Shown here piece after piece: positions 9,071-21,536 of a stretch of 64,000 nucleotides of DNA (the first letter of the stretch is position 1; each line of letters starts with the position of its first letter). This DNA comes from Sinobacterium caligoides (lineage in GTDB: Bacteria > Pseudomonadota > Gammaproteobacteria > Pseudomonadales > Sinobacteriaceae), in contig NZ_RKHR01000007.1 in the NCBI RefSeq assembly GCF_003752585.1, forward strand, positions 130,917 through 194,916. Reading direction: 5' to 3'. Below the pieces are notes generated by a model that saw only the letters and a list, made by a program, of their open reading frames with translations, was not told where the DNA came from and did not search any database. The translations under genes were made by a program, and so were the position numbers.

Positions 9071-10525
9071 ATGTTGCAGAAAATTATCGCTGTTATCCGC
9101 GCCGAGGGCCCGCTAGGGCATCTACTTGCCTTCCTCTCCGGCGCGCTGCTGACACTCTCCTTCGCCCCCTTCAATCTCTGGCCCTGTGCCGTGCTCGGTG
9201 TCGCCGCCTTCATTGTCAGCCTCGACAAGGTCAGTCTACGTGCTGGCCTATGGCGCAGTTTCTATTTTGGCCTTGGTTTATTGCTAACAGGTGCCTCCTG
9301 GGTCTATGTCAGCATCCACGAGTACGGCCCCGCGCCGGCTCCTTTGGCCGCTCTCTTCACTCTATTATTCTGTGCCACCTGTGCCATTTTTTACCTCGTT
9401 CCTGGCTATATTCAGCTGCGCTGGGGACGTGGGAAGCTGCTAGGTACCCTCCTACTCTTCCCACTCAGTTTTGTCTTGGGTGAATGGCTAAGAAGCTGGG
9501 TACTCACCGGTTTTCCCTGGCTCTTCCTTGGCTATGCCCATCTTGAAACCGCACTAGCCGGTTGGGTGCCCATCGGCGCTGTCTGGGCAGCCTCACTAGC
9601 CACCGCGCTGACCGCCAGCAGCATCGCCTGCGTGGTACTCGATCGTCGCACGGCCAGTAAAGTTGCCGCCATCGGCTGTATCAGTCTCGTCTGGGGCGGT
9701 GGCTACTGGCTCAACCAGATCGATTGGACAGAGCCCAGCGGCAGGACACTCAGTGTGGCGATGATTCAACCAAATATCGCTCAAGAGCTAAAATGGAAGC
9801 CAGAACAACTCCAACCGACACTCGCGCTACTCGCTAATGACAGCCAAGCCGTCTGGGGACACGACCTGGTTATCTGGCCAGAGGCCGCTGTGCCGATGCT
9901 TTACCAACGCGCGACCAGCTTCATGACCGTAATGAACAAACAGGCGACCGAACATCACTCAACGCTGATCACCGGTATCCCCTATGCCCGCCGGATTAAA
10001 GAGGACGGCCAGTCCGTCACCGCCTACTACAACAGCATCATCGCTAGCGGCCAGCAGCAGAGTGAGTATTTTAAACAGCGACTGGTACCCTTTGGCGAAT
10101 ATATCCCGTTTGAATCGCTGCTGCGCGGCCTCATTAAATTCTTCAACATGCCCATGTCGGATTTTCGCGCCGGTAGCAGCCAGCAGGGTCTACTGCACAC
10201 GGACAAAGCAGAATTACTTCCATTAATCTGCTACGAAGTTGTCTACCCCGACCTTACCCGTCATCACGCCGCCGCCAGTGACTTACTACTAACCATCAGC
10301 AACGACGCTTGGTTTGGTGACTCGATCGGCCCCCTACAACATTTACAGATGGCGCAAATGCGCGCACTGGAAAGTGGTCGCTGGATGATCCGCGCCACCA
10401 ACGACGGCATCTCTGCAATCATTGATGCTCGTGGTCGCATCGTCAAGCAGAGCGACCGCTTCCGTCACCAGACCCTCACCGGCGAGGTACCGTTGATGCA
10501 AGGCAAGACTCCCTGGAGCCAGTAG
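9071..10525 (+). CDS. lnt: Apolipoprotein N-acyltransferase, C-terminal helix missing
   Basis: Inner-membrane enzyme that adds the third acyl chain to lipoproteins, 484 aa against 512 in E. coli. About seven membrane helices come first, then the periplasmic nitrilase domain. The catalytic triad is visible: Glu in VIWPEAAVPM, Lys in KQRLVPFGEYIPF, Cys in LLPLICYEVVYPD. The protein stops right after EVPLMQGKTPWSQ, where E. coli Lnt goes on into a last membrane helix. No other frame downstream supplies one. It should export its lipoproteins through the usual pathway; Pal and LptE in this window are likely substrates. Confidence 0.95.
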   Translation: MLQKIIAVIRAEGPLGHLLAFLSGALLTLSFAPFNLWPCAVLGVAAFIVSLDKVSLRAGLWRSFYFGLGLLLTGASWVYVSIHEYGPAPAPLAALFTLLFCATCAIFYLVPGYIQLRWGRGKLLGTLLLFPLSFVLGEWLRSWVLTGFPWLFLGYAHLETALAGWVPIGAVWAASLATALTASSIACVVLDRRTASKVAAIGCISLVWGGGYWLNQIDWTEPSGRTLSVAMIQPNIAQELKWKPEQLQPTLALLANDSQAVWGHDLVIWPEAAVPMLYQRATSFMTVMNKQATEHHSTLITGIPYARRIKEDGQSVTAYYNSIIASGQQQSEYFKQRLVPFGEYIPFESLLRGLIKFFNMPMSDFRAGSSQQGLLHTDKAELLPLICYEVVYPDLTRHHAAASDLLLTISNDAWFGDSIGPLQHLQMAQMRALESGRWMIRATNDGISAIIDARGRIVKQSDRFRHQTLTGEVPLMQGKTPWSQ

Positions 10526-10550
10526 CCTGCTGAAAGCCTGAAAGCAGTAG

Positions 10551-13226
<2,676 letters not shown>

Positions 13227-13399
13227 CGCTGTGGGGGCTTAACCGCCCCCCTGTTAGATAGGCTAACGGTGGTGAGCCCCGCTCGGCACCGTCGTTAACT
13301 CGATGTTAAGCTCAGAATAGTTTATCTGACCCCTTGTATTAACCATGATTTTTTTTAAACTCATAGACAACTGCTCTCCCACCCCAAGGCCCACAGACC
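13227..13399 (+). other. leuS-lptE intergenic region with GC hairpin
   Basis: Contains a short hairpin GGGGGC-TTAACC-GCCCCC at 13233-13250 just after the leuS stop. It has no T-run, so at best it is a weak terminator or a pause/stability element. The rest holds no gene I can support. Confidence 0.4.
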
Positions 13400-14023
13400 A
13401 TGCAGAACACTTCGCTTCGCCACCTATCTCCCAGCCGCCTACTGTGCCTAGTCACACTCTTTATCGGCCTGGTCGGCTGCGGTTTTCAGCTGCGTGGTGA
13501 GTTGAATATTGCCGAGCCGGTCAAGCATCTGCATCTCACAGGCAAGACTTCTAACCCCTTTACTAGCCGTGTTCGTCAACGCTTCCCCCTCTACGACATC
13601 CATATCGCAGCCAACACCGACCCGCAGGCCTATGAGCTGTCATTCCTCGAGGTAGAGGAAGATACACGCAGCCTCAGCTACGACGCCCTGGCCCGCACCA
13701 GCGAATACGAACTCAGCATAGAGGTCGAATTCACACTGCTCGACAATCAAGGCAACACTCTGATTCCACCACGTAAACTCTATGGTGAGAAGACCTATAA
13801 CAGTAACCCAAACAATGTCATTGCCTCTGACAACGAGGAAGAGCTACTGTGGAAAGACCTACGCGTACAGGTCGCCAACGCCCTACTCAACCAGCTCGCG
13901 ACTATCGATCCTAACAAGCTAGAGCAACTCAAAGAGGCTCAAGCAGCCGCCGAAGCTAAGCAGGAAGAGCTCGACCGTCATGCGATTCCGCCCACAGCTA
14001 ACCCTACGAACAGGCCGCAATAA
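13400..14023 (+). CDS. lptE: LptE, LPS-assembly lipoprotein
   Basis: Outer-membrane lipoprotein, 207 aa, the plug of the LptD channel that inserts LPS. A type II signal peptide ends in the lipobox LVGC (Cys about residue 28), directly followed by the family motif GFQLRG. The C-terminus is a charged Glu/Ala/Gln helix and a Pro/Asn tail. It lies 3 bases before holA, as in other gammaproteobacteria (leuS-lptE-holA). Confidence 0.95.
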   Translation: MQNTSLRHLSPSRLLCLVTLFIGLVGCGFQLRGELNIAEPVKHLHLTGKTSNPFTSRVRQRFPLYDIHIAANTDPQAYELSFLEVEEDTRSLSYDALARTSEYELSIEVEFTLLDNQGNTLIPPRKLYGEKTYNSNPNNVIASDNEEELLWKDLRVQVANALLNQLATIDPNKLEQLKEAQAAAEAKQEELDRHAIPPTANPTNRPQ

Positions 14024-14026
14024 ACG

Positions 14027-15040
14027 GTGAAAATCAGGGCAGATCAACTCGCCAAGAGTTGTCAGAAAGGTTTCAGCCCCCTCTACTGGATCTGCGGTGA
14101 CGAGCCACTGCTGGTCCAAGAGAGTTGCGAGCAACTGCGTAGCATCGCCCTGCAACAGGGCTACGATGAGCGTGAACGCTACCATGTAGAGAGCGGTTTT
14201 AACTGGGCAGAGGTGCTAACTAGCGCCAACAGCCTCTCACTGTTCGCCAGTCGTAAAATTATCGAGGTTCGCCTGACCAAGGGCAAGCTCGATGACAAAG
14301 GCAACAAAGCGTTGCAAAGCTACCTAGAAAACCCCAGCCCAGATACGATTCTCATCCTCTGCAGCCCTAAACTCGACGCCAGCGCCAGCCGCAGCAAAGG
14401 CTACAAGGCTATTGAAAAAGCGAGTGTCATCGTGCCCGTCTGGCCAGTAGAAGGCTATCAGCTAACCCAGTGGATCGGGCAGCGGCTACAGCAAGCTGGC
14501 CTACAGGCTGAACCTGATGCCTGCCAACTGCTTGCCGAGCGTGTCGAGGGCAACCTACTAGCAGCGGTACAGGAAATAGAGAAGCTTAGCCTCCTGGTTG
14601 ACGAGCCACTAATCACTGCCGACACTGTGATGCAGGTTGTCGCCGACAACGCACGCTACACCCCCTTCAACTTGACCGACAAAATGCTCGCCGGCCAGCC
14701 AGCCGACAGCCTTAGAGTTTTGAACGGCCTACGTGCCGAGGGAAGTGAAGCCATACTGGTATTATGGGCAATCACGCGGGAGGTACGCCTTCTCTGTCAG
14801 CTGATCAACAGTCCCAACCTCGCCGTCAGCTTCAAGCAATTGCGTGTATTCGACCGCCGCCAACCACTCTATAAGAAAATGCTCGCACGACTGAACGGTC
14901 AACGCTGTCACGCAGCACTCGACAACTGTCGACGCATCGACAATATGATCAAAGGTGCCGAGCAGGGCAATGTATGGGACGAGATGGCACTGGTCGTCTT
15001 AACGATCAGCGGCCACCCGCTCGAGCTCGCCAGCAACTAA
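14027..15040 (+). CDS. holA: DNA polymerase III delta subunit
   Basis: Clamp-loader wrench subunit that opens the beta clamp, 337 aa. The opening MKIRADQLAKSCQKGFSPLY and the motif YWICGDEPLLVQE fit HolA, followed by the AAA+-like domain and the C-terminal collar domain. The start is GTG at 14027; it overlaps no other gene and follows the lptE stop by 3 bases, which suggests coupled translation. Confidence 0.96.
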   Translation: MKIRADQLAKSCQKGFSPLYWICGDEPLLVQESCEQLRSIALQQGYDERERYHVESGFNWAEVLTSANSLSLFASRKIIEVRLTKGKLDDKGNKALQSYLENPSPDTILILCSPKLDASASRSKGYKAIEKASVIVPVWPVEGYQLTQWIGQRLQQAGLQAEPDACQLLAERVEGNLLAAVQEIEKLSLLVDEPLITADTVMQVVADNARYTPFNLTDKMLAGQPADSLRVLNGLRAEGSEAILVLWAITREVRLLCQLINSPNLAVSFKQLRVFDRRQPLYKKMLARLNGQRCHAALDNCRRIDNMIKGAEQGNVWDEMALVVLTISGHPLELASN

Positions 15041-15143
15041 AGCTAAGCGACGTTCTAACAGCTTGTTTATCTGATAAATTTAAGTAGCATAAACATGTTT
15101 TCAAGCATCATTAATGGAACAACGACAACCCACAGGGATAGCT

Positions 15144-15674
15144 ATGCAGCCATTAACCAAAATTGCCACCGTACTACTCTGTAGCGCCAGCTTATTTACA
15201 GTCGCTGGTTGTAGCCTCTATAAGAGCAATACCTACGTACCCAGCTCATCCTGCGAAGGGCTCAACGACATCATCGCGCATTATCCCAGCGGCTATGCAG
15301 AACTCCGCGGTACCGCCAAGCCGCTGCGTAAACTCACCCTGTATGACACTCCCTATCAAATCGTCAAAGGGTCCTGCCACATCTGGGCTTGGGACGATGG
15401 TAAGTCGACCTATACCTGCTCGAAGAACTTCAGCTCCGAGAGCGCGGCAGGACAGCTGTTCAAGGAGATGCAAAGCACCGTCGAGCAGTGCCTAGATGAT
15501 AGCTGGAGCAAGACTATTACGCCGCGAAAACAACCTGAGAATGATAGCAAAATCACCTACCAGCGTGGCAACCAGCTACCCGCCGTGACTCTTCAACGCA
15601 TCAAAATCGATAAGGTTGGCAAGCCACAGTGGGCGCTCTACCTTTTTGTCGGCGACCTAGAACAACGGCTATAA
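15144..15674 (+). CDS. Small lipoprotein of unknown function
   Basis: Predicted lipoprotein of 176 aa that I do not recognise. A signal peptide of about 22 residues ends in the lipobox TVAGC. The mature part is about 150 aa and contains four cysteines (SSSCEGL, KGSCHIW, YTCSKNF, VEQCLDD) that could form two disulfides. An aggga ribosome site lies just before the ATG at 15144; the 10 codons upstream in frame are unlikely to be used. It is the last gene of the plus-strand block and ends 20 bases before a strong terminator. Confidence 0.75.
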   Translation: MQPLTKIATVLLCSASLFTVAGCSLYKSNTYVPSSSCEGLNDIIAHYPSGYAELRGTAKPLRKLTLYDTPYQIVKGSCHIWAWDDGKSTYTCSKNFSSESAAGQLFKEMQSTVEQCLDDSWSKTITPRKQPENDSKITYQRGNQLPAVTLQRIKIDKVGKPQWALYLFVGDLEQRL

Positions 15675-15694
15675 GGCAGCTAAAAAACAGCCAT

Positions 15695-15720
15695 AAAAAA
15701 AGCGCCTAAGGCGCTTTTTT
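15695..15720. terminator. Bidirectional rho-independent terminator
   Basis: Stem AGCGCC/GGCGCT with loop TAA, flanked by A6 and T6. It serves the lipoprotein gene on the plus strand and hpt on the minus strand, which converge here. Confidence 0.88.
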
Positions 15721-15744
15721 ATAAACTCACTATAATGCGAACGA

Positions 15745-16302
15745 TTACTTGCCCTTAATCGCATAGATAGCGGGGAGATTTCGCCAGTAACCTTTGTAGT
15801 CCATGCCACAACCAAAGATAAAGCGATCCTCAACATCCATACCGACAAAATCACCGACAATCGCTTTATCTATTTTGCGATCGTGTAGCTTATTAGCCAG
15901 TACTGCACTGTATATCTCTGCCGCCCCCTGCAACTTACAAGACTGAATAATTGCAGCAAGTGTCACGCCTTCATCCAAAATATCGTCAACCACGACGACG
16001 ACGCGACCCTCTAAAGAACGCTGTGGCATGGCACGCCACTCTAAGGTCTCATCACCCACAGTATCATCGCGATAGCGAGTGGCATGACAGTAATCGATCT
16101 GAGAAGGAAAGCTCAACCGCTGAGTTACCTCTGAGGTGGTTACCAAGCCACCGTTCATCACACAGATAAACAAAGGATCTCGATCCGCCAACTTTGCTGT
16201 AATCTCTGCGGCCATCTTGTCATAGGCCGCTTTGACTGCCTCTTCGCTGACTACAAGATCAGCTTCCGCCATTATTTGACGCGCTTCGGTAACTAGGCTC
16301 AT
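15745..16302 (-). CDS. hpt: Hypoxanthine(-guanine) phosphoribosyltransferase
   Basis: Purine-salvage enzyme joining hypoxanthine or guanine to PRPP, 185 aa. The PRPP-binding motif VVVVVDDILDEGVTLA (about residues 100-115) and the DYKGYWRNLP C-terminal loop are typical. It is read alone from its own promoter, downstream of ureG on the same strand but 142 bases away, and ends at a strong terminator. Confidence 0.94.
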   Translation of the reverse strand: MSLVTEARQIMAEADLVVSEEAVKAAYDKMAAEITAKLADRDPLFICVMNGGLVTTSEVTQRLSFPSQIDYCHATRYRDDTVGDETLEWRAMPQRSLEGRVVVVVDDILDEGVTLAAIIQSCKLQGAAEIYSAVLANKLHDRKIDKAIVGDFVGMDVEDRFIFGCGMDYKGYWRNLPAIYAIKGK

Positions 16303-16340
16303 GCACTGAATTCCGCTATTGATAACTATGAAAGCGCGAG

Positions 16341-16346
16341 ATTATA
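16341..16346 (-). promoter_or_regulatory. Candidate -10 element of hpt
   Basis: A perfect TATAAT on the minus strand, about 39 bases before the hpt ATG. The -35 region is not convincing, so this is a weak call. Confidence 0.35.
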
Positions 16347-16444
16347 CCCCGCGCATTAAAAAAACGCATGTTAAAGCTGCAGCAATGCTTGATACAACTC
16401 AGTAGTGTTTTCACCCCGCTGAATGTAACCCCTCAATCTGCCTG

Positions 16445-17059
16445 TTACTGTCTCTCGGCAAGCATGCCTCGATCAATAATAAAGTCGATAATAGCCTGTG
16501 TGCCCGTGCCATCTTTCAAGTTTGAGAAGATGAAAGGGGCAGTACCACGCATTTTTGTCGCATCACGCTCCATGACCTGTAATGAAGCGCCCACCATCGG
16601 CGCCAAATCGATTTTATTAATAATCAACAAATCAGACTTAGTAATGCCTGGCCCACCCTTGCGAGGAATTTTATCTCCCGCCGAAACATCGATGACATAA
16701 AGCGTTAAATCTGATAGCTCAGGGCTAAAGGTTGCAGCCAAATTATCGCCGCCACTCTCCACAAAGACTAACTCCAAGTTATCAAAACGATCGCAGAGTT
16801 CATCGATCGCCGCTAAGTTCATCGACGCATCTTCTCGTATCGCCGTATGCGGACACCCCCCCGTTTCGACACCGATGATGCGATCCTTCGCTAAGACATC
16901 GTGCTGCTGGAGAAACTCTGCATCCTCCCTAGTGTAGATATCATTGGTTATCACCGCCAAGTTATATTGCTCTGCCATATGGCCGCACAGAGCCTTCACC
17001 AGCGCCGTTTTACCAGAACCAACAGGCCCACCAATTCCGACCCGCAATAATTGTGTCAT
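16445..17059 (-). CDS. ureG: UreG, urease accessory GTPase
   Basis: SIMIBI-class GTPase that delivers nickel to the urease active site together with UreF, UreD and UreE, 204 aa. Walker A is [12 protein letters not shown] near residue 12. The nickel-binding Cys-Pro-His motif is in [13 protein letters not shown], the guanine motif NKIDL in [12 protein letters not shown] took the ATG at 17057-17059, preceded by GGGAGAG; the frame is open nine codons further. Last gene of ureDABCEFG. Confidence 0.98.
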   Translation of the reverse strand: MTQLLRVGIGGPVGSGKTALVKALCGHMAEQYNLAVITNDIYTREDAEFLQQHDVLAKDRIIGVETGGCPHTAIREDASMNLAAIDELCDRFDNLELVFVESGGDNLAATFSPELSDLTLYVIDVSAGDKIPRKGGPGITKSDLLIINKIDLAPMVGASLQVMERDATKMRGTAPFIFSNLKDGTGTQAIIDFIIDRGMLAERQ

Positions 17060-17082
17060 TTCACTCTCCCTATCAACGAAAA

Positions 17083-17760
17083 TCAAGATCTAAACAGACG
17101 GCTGTACTGACTCTCATGCCAACTGCTGGCCATCGCTACACCGGTAAGACTGCTACCGACAGCTTCGTCATCAAGACTCAGCGCTCGCTCAACGGCAGTA
17201 ATAATTACCGGCATAGCCGCCACAATCAATTTCTGCCCAGCAGTTTGCCCGAGCGGCACGATCTTTGTCGCCGCCTGTACCTGATTCTCCAGCCAGCTAT
17301 AAGCAAAGCCTTCCAACAAAGCGCGCTCATCAATCCCCGCCTCGGCGCCGGCAAGCGCAAAGGCAGTGCAAAAGCTCAGCTCAGTCATCCCCTCGAGTAG
17401 CGGCAACGTTGCAATATCAAGCTGCATTAACAGTCGCCTTAGTGCCGCCCCCAACTGAGTGTCCTCGAGCAATAATTCCCGAGTCTCTCTACTAGCCAGC
17501 AAGTAATCATTCCAGTATTGCACACCCTCGCAATCCGATAGCTGTAGCGCACGATAGAGACGTAACAGTATCGGCAACTCGAGGTGAGCCAAGCCCTCAG
17601 CCAACACACCTTCGACCCACGCAGCAGTGCTCGTGGCGCTATCGATCCAGCCGCACTCAACAGCATACTCCAACCCCTGAGAATAGGCATAAGCTCCAAC
17701 CGGTAGCGCCGGACTGACCAGTTGCAATAGCTTTAGTCGGGCCAGCCCCTCAGTGCTCAT
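17083..17760 (-). CDS. ureF: UreF, urease accessory protein
   Basis: Accessory protein bridging UreD and UreG in the urease maturation complex, 225 aa, all-helical. The family signature [18 protein letters not shown] is near residue 15, and the C-terminal half carries the usual QMxxP-like ([13 protein letters not shown]) region. The ATG at 17758-17760 overlaps the ureE end by 11 bases, a coupling arrangement. Confidence 0.95.
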   Translation of the reverse strand: MSTEGLARLKLLQLVSPALPVGAYAYSQGLEYAVECGWIDSATSTAAWVEGVLAEGLAHLELPILLRLYRALQLSDCEGVQYWNDYLLASRETRELLLEDTQLGAALRRLLMQLDIATLPLLEGMTELSFCTAFALAGAEAGIDERALLEGFAYSWLENQVQAATKIVPLGQTAGQKLIVAAMPVIITAVERALSLDDEAVGSSLTGVAMASSWHESQYSRLFRS

Positions 17761-18202
17761 GCCGATGATGCCCACCATGACTGCCATAAGCACCATTCTC
17801 CGGCTGAAAGGGCTGGCTCAACCGCTCAACGCGAAGGCCAAACCCTCGCACCATTTCATCTAACACATGATCGTGCTGATAACGCAGCCAACCCTCTCCA
17901 AGCTGAAGTGGCATATGCCGGTTACCAAGATGATAAGCTGCACGCATCAACAACAGCGCATCTTCTGCCAAGACAACGGAAACATCCTCTAACGCCGCCT
18001 TAACACGTATTCGCGTACCATCCTCTGCCAACAAGCAATCACCATCACGCAAGGTTTGACCTCGCTGCAGCATCCAGCCTAGCTCCCGACCGCAACAAGT
18101 CACCGCTTTATAGCGAGAACGCTTACGCTGATCCCAGCTCAGCTCCACCTGCGTATCGCTACTGTCTTTGGCCGTAACTACAGTCTCTCTACATGTCAAC
18201 AT
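17750..18202 (-). CDS. ureE: UreE, nickel metallochaperone
   Basis: Dimeric nickel carrier for urease, 150 aa from the chosen start. N-terminal domain, then the metal-binding C-terminal domain with the interface histidine in YHLGNRHMPLQL. A short His-rich tail ([10 protein letters not shown]) ends the protein, as in UreE from nickel-storing bacteria. Two ATGs are possible. I prefer 18200-18202, which has GAGG about 11 bases upstream and matches the family's MLxxxE start. The ATG at 18224-18226 would add eight residues. Confidence 0.93.
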   Translation of the reverse strand: MLTCRETVVTAKDSSDTQVELSWDQRKRSRYKAVTCCGRELGWMLQRGQTLRDGDCLLAEDGTRIRVKAALEDVSVVLAEDALLLMRAAYHLGNRHMPLQLGEGWLRYQHDHVLDEMVRGFGLRVERLSQPFQPENGAYGSHGGHHRHEH

Positions 18203-18242
18203 TGTACGACTTACCTCAAGTTTCATTAGCCTAAAATCGTCA

Positions 18243-19946
18243 TTAAAATAGCGAATACAGTTGCGTCATCGGTAACTCTGAGGCCGGCTCACAATCGAGT
18301 AGCACCCCGTCGGCATGAACCTCGTAGGTCTGCGAATCAACACTCATTACAGGCTGATAGGCATTCAGTTTCATATCTTGCTTGCCGATGTTTCGACAAT
18401 TTTTCACCGCCACTAGACGACGCTTTAGCGACAGACTCTCATCCAACTTCGCATCAACCGCGGCCTGACTGACAAAGTTCACCGATGTCGCCGTGGCCGC
18501 TCGCCCCAGCGCCCCAAACATCTTACGATAATGCACTGGCTGCGGTGTCGGTATCGAGCCGTTGGGATCACCCATCGGCGCTGCAGCAATCATCCCCCCT
18601 TTAATAATCAACGAGGGCTTAACGCCGAAGAAAGCCGGCTTCCACAACACCAAGTCAGCCAATTTCCCTTCCTCAATGGAACCCACCTCGTGGCTGATGC
18701 CGTGCGCAATAGCTGGGTTGATCGTATATTTGGCGACGTAGCGACGCGCCCTGAAGTTATCACTCCAATCGCTATCTTCTGGTAACGCACCACGCTGCAA
18801 CTTCATCTTGTGTGCCGTCTGCCAAGTTCGCGTAACAACCTCACCAACTCGGCCCATGGCCTGAGAGTCGGAGCTTATCATCGAGAAAGCACCGAGGTCG
18901 TGCAGGATATCCTCCGCTGCAATCGTCTCCTTGCGAATACGTGAATCGGCAAAGGCCACATCTTCAGCAATATTCGGATCCAAGTGATGACAGACCATCA
19001 GCATATCGAGATGCTCATCGATAGTATTGACCGTATAGGGGCGGGTGGGGTTAGTCGATGAGGGCAGCACATTATTAAGGCCACACGCCTTGATGATATC
19101 TGGCGCATGCCCGCCTCCTGCACCCTCGGTGTGATAGGTATGTATCGTGCGCCCCGCAAAGGCAGCGATGGTGTCTTCGACAAAACCCGACTCATTCAAC
19201 GTATCAGTATGAATAGCCACCTGCACATCGTAGGCCTCCGCCACGGTTAAGCAGGTGTCGATCGACTGCGGTGTGGTGCCCCAGTCTTCATGTAATTTTA
19301 AGCCACAGGCGCCCGCCTCTAGCTGCTCCTCTAGTGCCAGCGGCAAGCTACTGTTGCCCTTGCCCAGCAAACCGATATTCATCGGTAAGCCCTCAAAAGA
19401 CTGCAGCATCTTTCCTATATGCCAAGGGCCCGGCGTACAAGTAGTCGCATTCGTTCCTGTCGCCGGCCCCGTGCCACCACCAAGCATCGTCGTCACACCA
19501 CTCATCAACGCCTCTTCGATCTGCTGTGGACAGATAAAGTGAATATGTGAGTCGATGCCACCAGCAGTGACAATCTTTCCCTCGCCGGCAATTATCTCGG
19601 TGCCGGGGCCAATCTCGATATCAACTCCGTCCTGCGTATCCGGATTACCCGCCTTACCTATGCGCCAAATTCGTCCCTCTTTAATCGCGAGATCCGCTTT
19701 CACTACCCCCCAGTGATCCAAAATGACGACATTGGTGATAACGGTGTCAGGTGTCTGCAAGCAACTCGCCTGACTCTGGCCCTGACCATCGCGAATAACC
19801 TTACCACCACCAAATTTGACCTCTTCACCGTAGTGGGTAAAGTCTTTCTCCACTTCGATCCAAAGCTCCGTGTCTGCGAGGCGTACACGATCACCCAGGG
19901 TCGGGCCGAACATCTCGGCATAAGTCGTACGATCCATTGTCGTCAT
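18243..19946 (-). CDS. ureC: Urease alpha subunit (catalytic)
   Basis: Catalytic subunit that hydrolyses urea to ammonia and carbamate, 567 aa. The dinickel site is complete by eye: the His pair in [14 protein letters not shown], the carbamylated Lys in GLKLHEDWG, further His ligands in [10 protein letters not shown] and [15 protein letters not shown], and the flap His in [10 protein letters not shown]. The ATG at 19944-19946 has GGGAG upstream and overlaps the ureB stop by 4 bases. Cytoplasmic; forms UreABC trimers. Confidence 0.99.
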   Translation of the reverse strand: MTTMDRTTYAEMFGPTLGDRVRLADTELWIEVEKDFTHYGEEVKFGGGKVIRDGQGQSQASCLQTPDTVITNVVILDHWGVVKADLAIKEGRIWRIGKAGNPDTQDGVDIEIGPGTEIIAGEGKIVTAGGIDSHIHFICPQQIEEALMSGVTTMLGGGTGPATGTNATTCTPGPWHIGKMLQSFEGLPMNIGLLGKGNSSLPLALEEQLEAGACGLKLHEDWGTTPQSIDTCLTVAEAYDVQVAIHTDTLNESGFVEDTIAAFAGRTIHTYHTEGAGGGHAPDIIKACGLNNVLPSSTNPTRPYTVNTIDEHLDMLMVCHHLDPNIAEDVAFADSRIRKETIAAEDILHDLGAFSMISSDSQAMGRVGEVVTRTWQTAHKMKLQRGALPEDSDWSDNFRARRYVAKYTINPAIAHGISHEVGSIEEGKLADLVLWKPAFFGVKPSLIIKGGMIAAAPMGDPNGSIPTPQPVHYRKMFGALGRAATATSVNFVSQAAVDAKLDESLSLKRRLVAVKNCRNIGKQDMKLNAYQPVMSVDSQTYEVHADGVLLDCEPASELPMTQLYSLF

Positions 19947-20269
19947 GATAGCTCTCCCTGTCGTTCTAGCGGACCTTGAACCTTGCCGAGAAAACCGTAG
20001 ACACAACGGCGCCCTGCGAGGGCTACTAGCTCGACTTCTCGAGTCTGTCCCGGCTCGAAGCGAACTGCGGTACCGGCAATGATATTCAGCCGATAACCCC
20101 GAGTCTTCGCTCGATCAAATTGTAGCGCCGGGTTAGCTTCGAAAAAGTGATAATGCGAACCTATCTGTATCGGGCGATCTGCATTATTGGCGACCACCAC
20201 TATCACCCTCGGGCGACCAACATTGAGCTCAATCTCGGCCCCTCGGGTCTCAATCTGTCCTGGTTTCAT
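19943..20269 (-). CDS. ureB: Urease beta subunit
   Basis: Structural subunit of urease, 108 aa. The family pattern is clear: MKPGQI, then [19 protein letters not shown] and [20 protein letters not shown]. It lies 8 bases after ureA and shares an ATGA overlap with ureC, so the three structural genes are translated in series. Confidence 0.98.
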   Translation of the reverse strand: MKPGQIETRGAEIELNVGRPRVIVVVANNADRPIQIGSHYHFFEANPALQFDRAKTRGYRLNIIAGTAVRFEPGQTREVELVALAGRRCVYGFLGKVQGPLERQGELS

Positions 20270-20277
20270 GCGATTTC

Positions 20278-20580
20278 CTATACGATCGGGTTGTGGACGG
20301 TGACGAGCTTAGTGCCGTCAGGGAAGGTTGCCTCGACCTGTACGTCGTGAATCAGCTCGGCGACGCCATCCATAACCTGCTCTGCCGTCAAGACTTCTCG
20401 CCCCTCACTCATCATCTGCGCCACACTTTTACCATCCCTAGCCCCTTCCATCACCGCACAGCTAATCAAGGCGACCGCCTCCGGGTAGTTGAGCTTCAGA
20501 CCTCGCGCTAAACGTCGCTCAGCCAGTAACCCTGCGGTAAACACCAGCAACTTGTCCTTCTCTCTCGGATTTAATTCCAC
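20278..20580 (-). CDS. ureA: Urease gamma subunit
   Basis: Smallest urease subunit, 100 aa, starting [20 protein letters not shown] and ending with the [18 protein letters not shown] motif. The start is GTG at 20578-20580 with GAGG seven bases before it. It lies 14 bases after ureD. Confidence 0.98.
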   Translation of the reverse strand: MELNPREKDKLLVFTAGLLAERRLARGLKLNYPEAVALISCAVMEGARDGKSVAQMMSEGREVLTAEQVMDGVAELIHDVQVEATFPDGTKLVTVHNPIV

Positions 20581-20594
20581 GCCACACCCTCATC

Positions 20595-21458
20595 TCAAGT
20601 ATTCCAAATTCGTGGGCGGCAGAAGTGCTCACCCCGAAACTCTCTAATCAAGCGCCACAACTGTTCAAATATTTTTCGTGCTGGTTCAGCGTAGTCACCC
20701 AAATACCTCGCCACCAACACGCCGCGACGATAACTAAGCGCTAACTGCCCGACAAAAGTAAAGTCAGACAGCTGTTGTCGCCAAAGCTCAATATCGCTAT
20801 CAGAGCACTCGACAGTACAGTAAAAGGTCCCAAGAACTGTGGCATGATTAAGCCCCCACTTTGCGGTTAGCATTGAAGAGGAACCGGTAAGCCGTGTCTT
20901 CTCTATAAGAAGTGGCCGACCACAGCGGGCAATGCGCAAATCGAGTACAATCTCTCCTGCCTCAAAGCTTTCATTACAGCTTGGCCGTGCGAGACAAACA
21001 ATATCCCAGCCCAGCACATCGGCCCCCATCGCGAGCTCGATACTCGTGCTCAGATCGACTTTCGCACCGCTAAAGATAATTGTCTCTTGGGGTAACCACT
21101 CGAGCGAACTTGATTCGGCCTGTTCAATATGAACCCGCTGTGACTGCCGTTGATTGTTTTGTCGTGCACGATAAACCTTGCCCGCAGCCGGCGTCGTTAA
21201 TAACACTTGCGCAGAGGTGGCTGCTGTAACATCAACCTGCAAGTCATCACCACTAACCATTCCCCCAGGCGGATGCAAAATATACACGTGCGCTCGCCCA
21301 CCCTCGGGGTAAAAGGGGCGCTGCACACGTAGCGGACCAGCATGATGATTGCGACGCAGGATTGTTTTGTCAGCGGTGTGCTCAAAATGTAGCTGCAAGC
21401 TCGCCGACCACGCAGTAGACAAGACACTAACTGAGGCTATAGTTCTAACGCTTGACAA
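20595..21458 (-). CDS. ureD: UreD, urease accessory protein
   Basis: Scaffold on which UreF and UreG assemble on apo-urease, 287 aa. Typical motifs are RPFYPEGGRAHVYILHPPGG and VLLTTPAAGKVYRA, and the C-terminal region ends with a Trp-Arg stretch. The start is uncertain: the frame opens with TTG at 21456-21458 and has no in-frame ATG before the conserved region, so a non-ATG start is likely. First gene of the urease operon. No urea transporter or regulator gene lies next to it. Confidence 0.94.
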   Translation of the reverse strand: MSSVRTIASVSVLSTAWSASLQLHFEHTADKTILRRNHHAGPLRVQRPFYPEGGRAHVYILHPPGGMVSGDDLQVDVTAATSAQVLLTTPAAGKVYRARQNNQRQSQRVHIEQAESSSLEWLPQETIIFSGAKVDLSTSIELAMGADVLGWDIVCLARPSCNESFEAGEIVLDLRIARCGRPLLIEKTRLTGSSSMLTAKWGLNHATVLGTFYCTVECSDSDIELWRQQLSDFTFVGQLALSYRRGVLVARYLGDYAEPARKIFEQLWRLIREFRGEHFCRPRIWNT

Positions 21459-21536
21459 GGTTCCGGCCTTAAATGTTGACTGTTATGTCAACAGTTTAAC
21501 AGCATCTCGAAGCCGCGTCAGTGTTTCAACATGCCT

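Noticed and set aside
16445-21458. Urease genes as a mobile island
   Set aside because: No integrase, direct repeats or tRNA at its ends, and base usage looks like the neighbours by eye.
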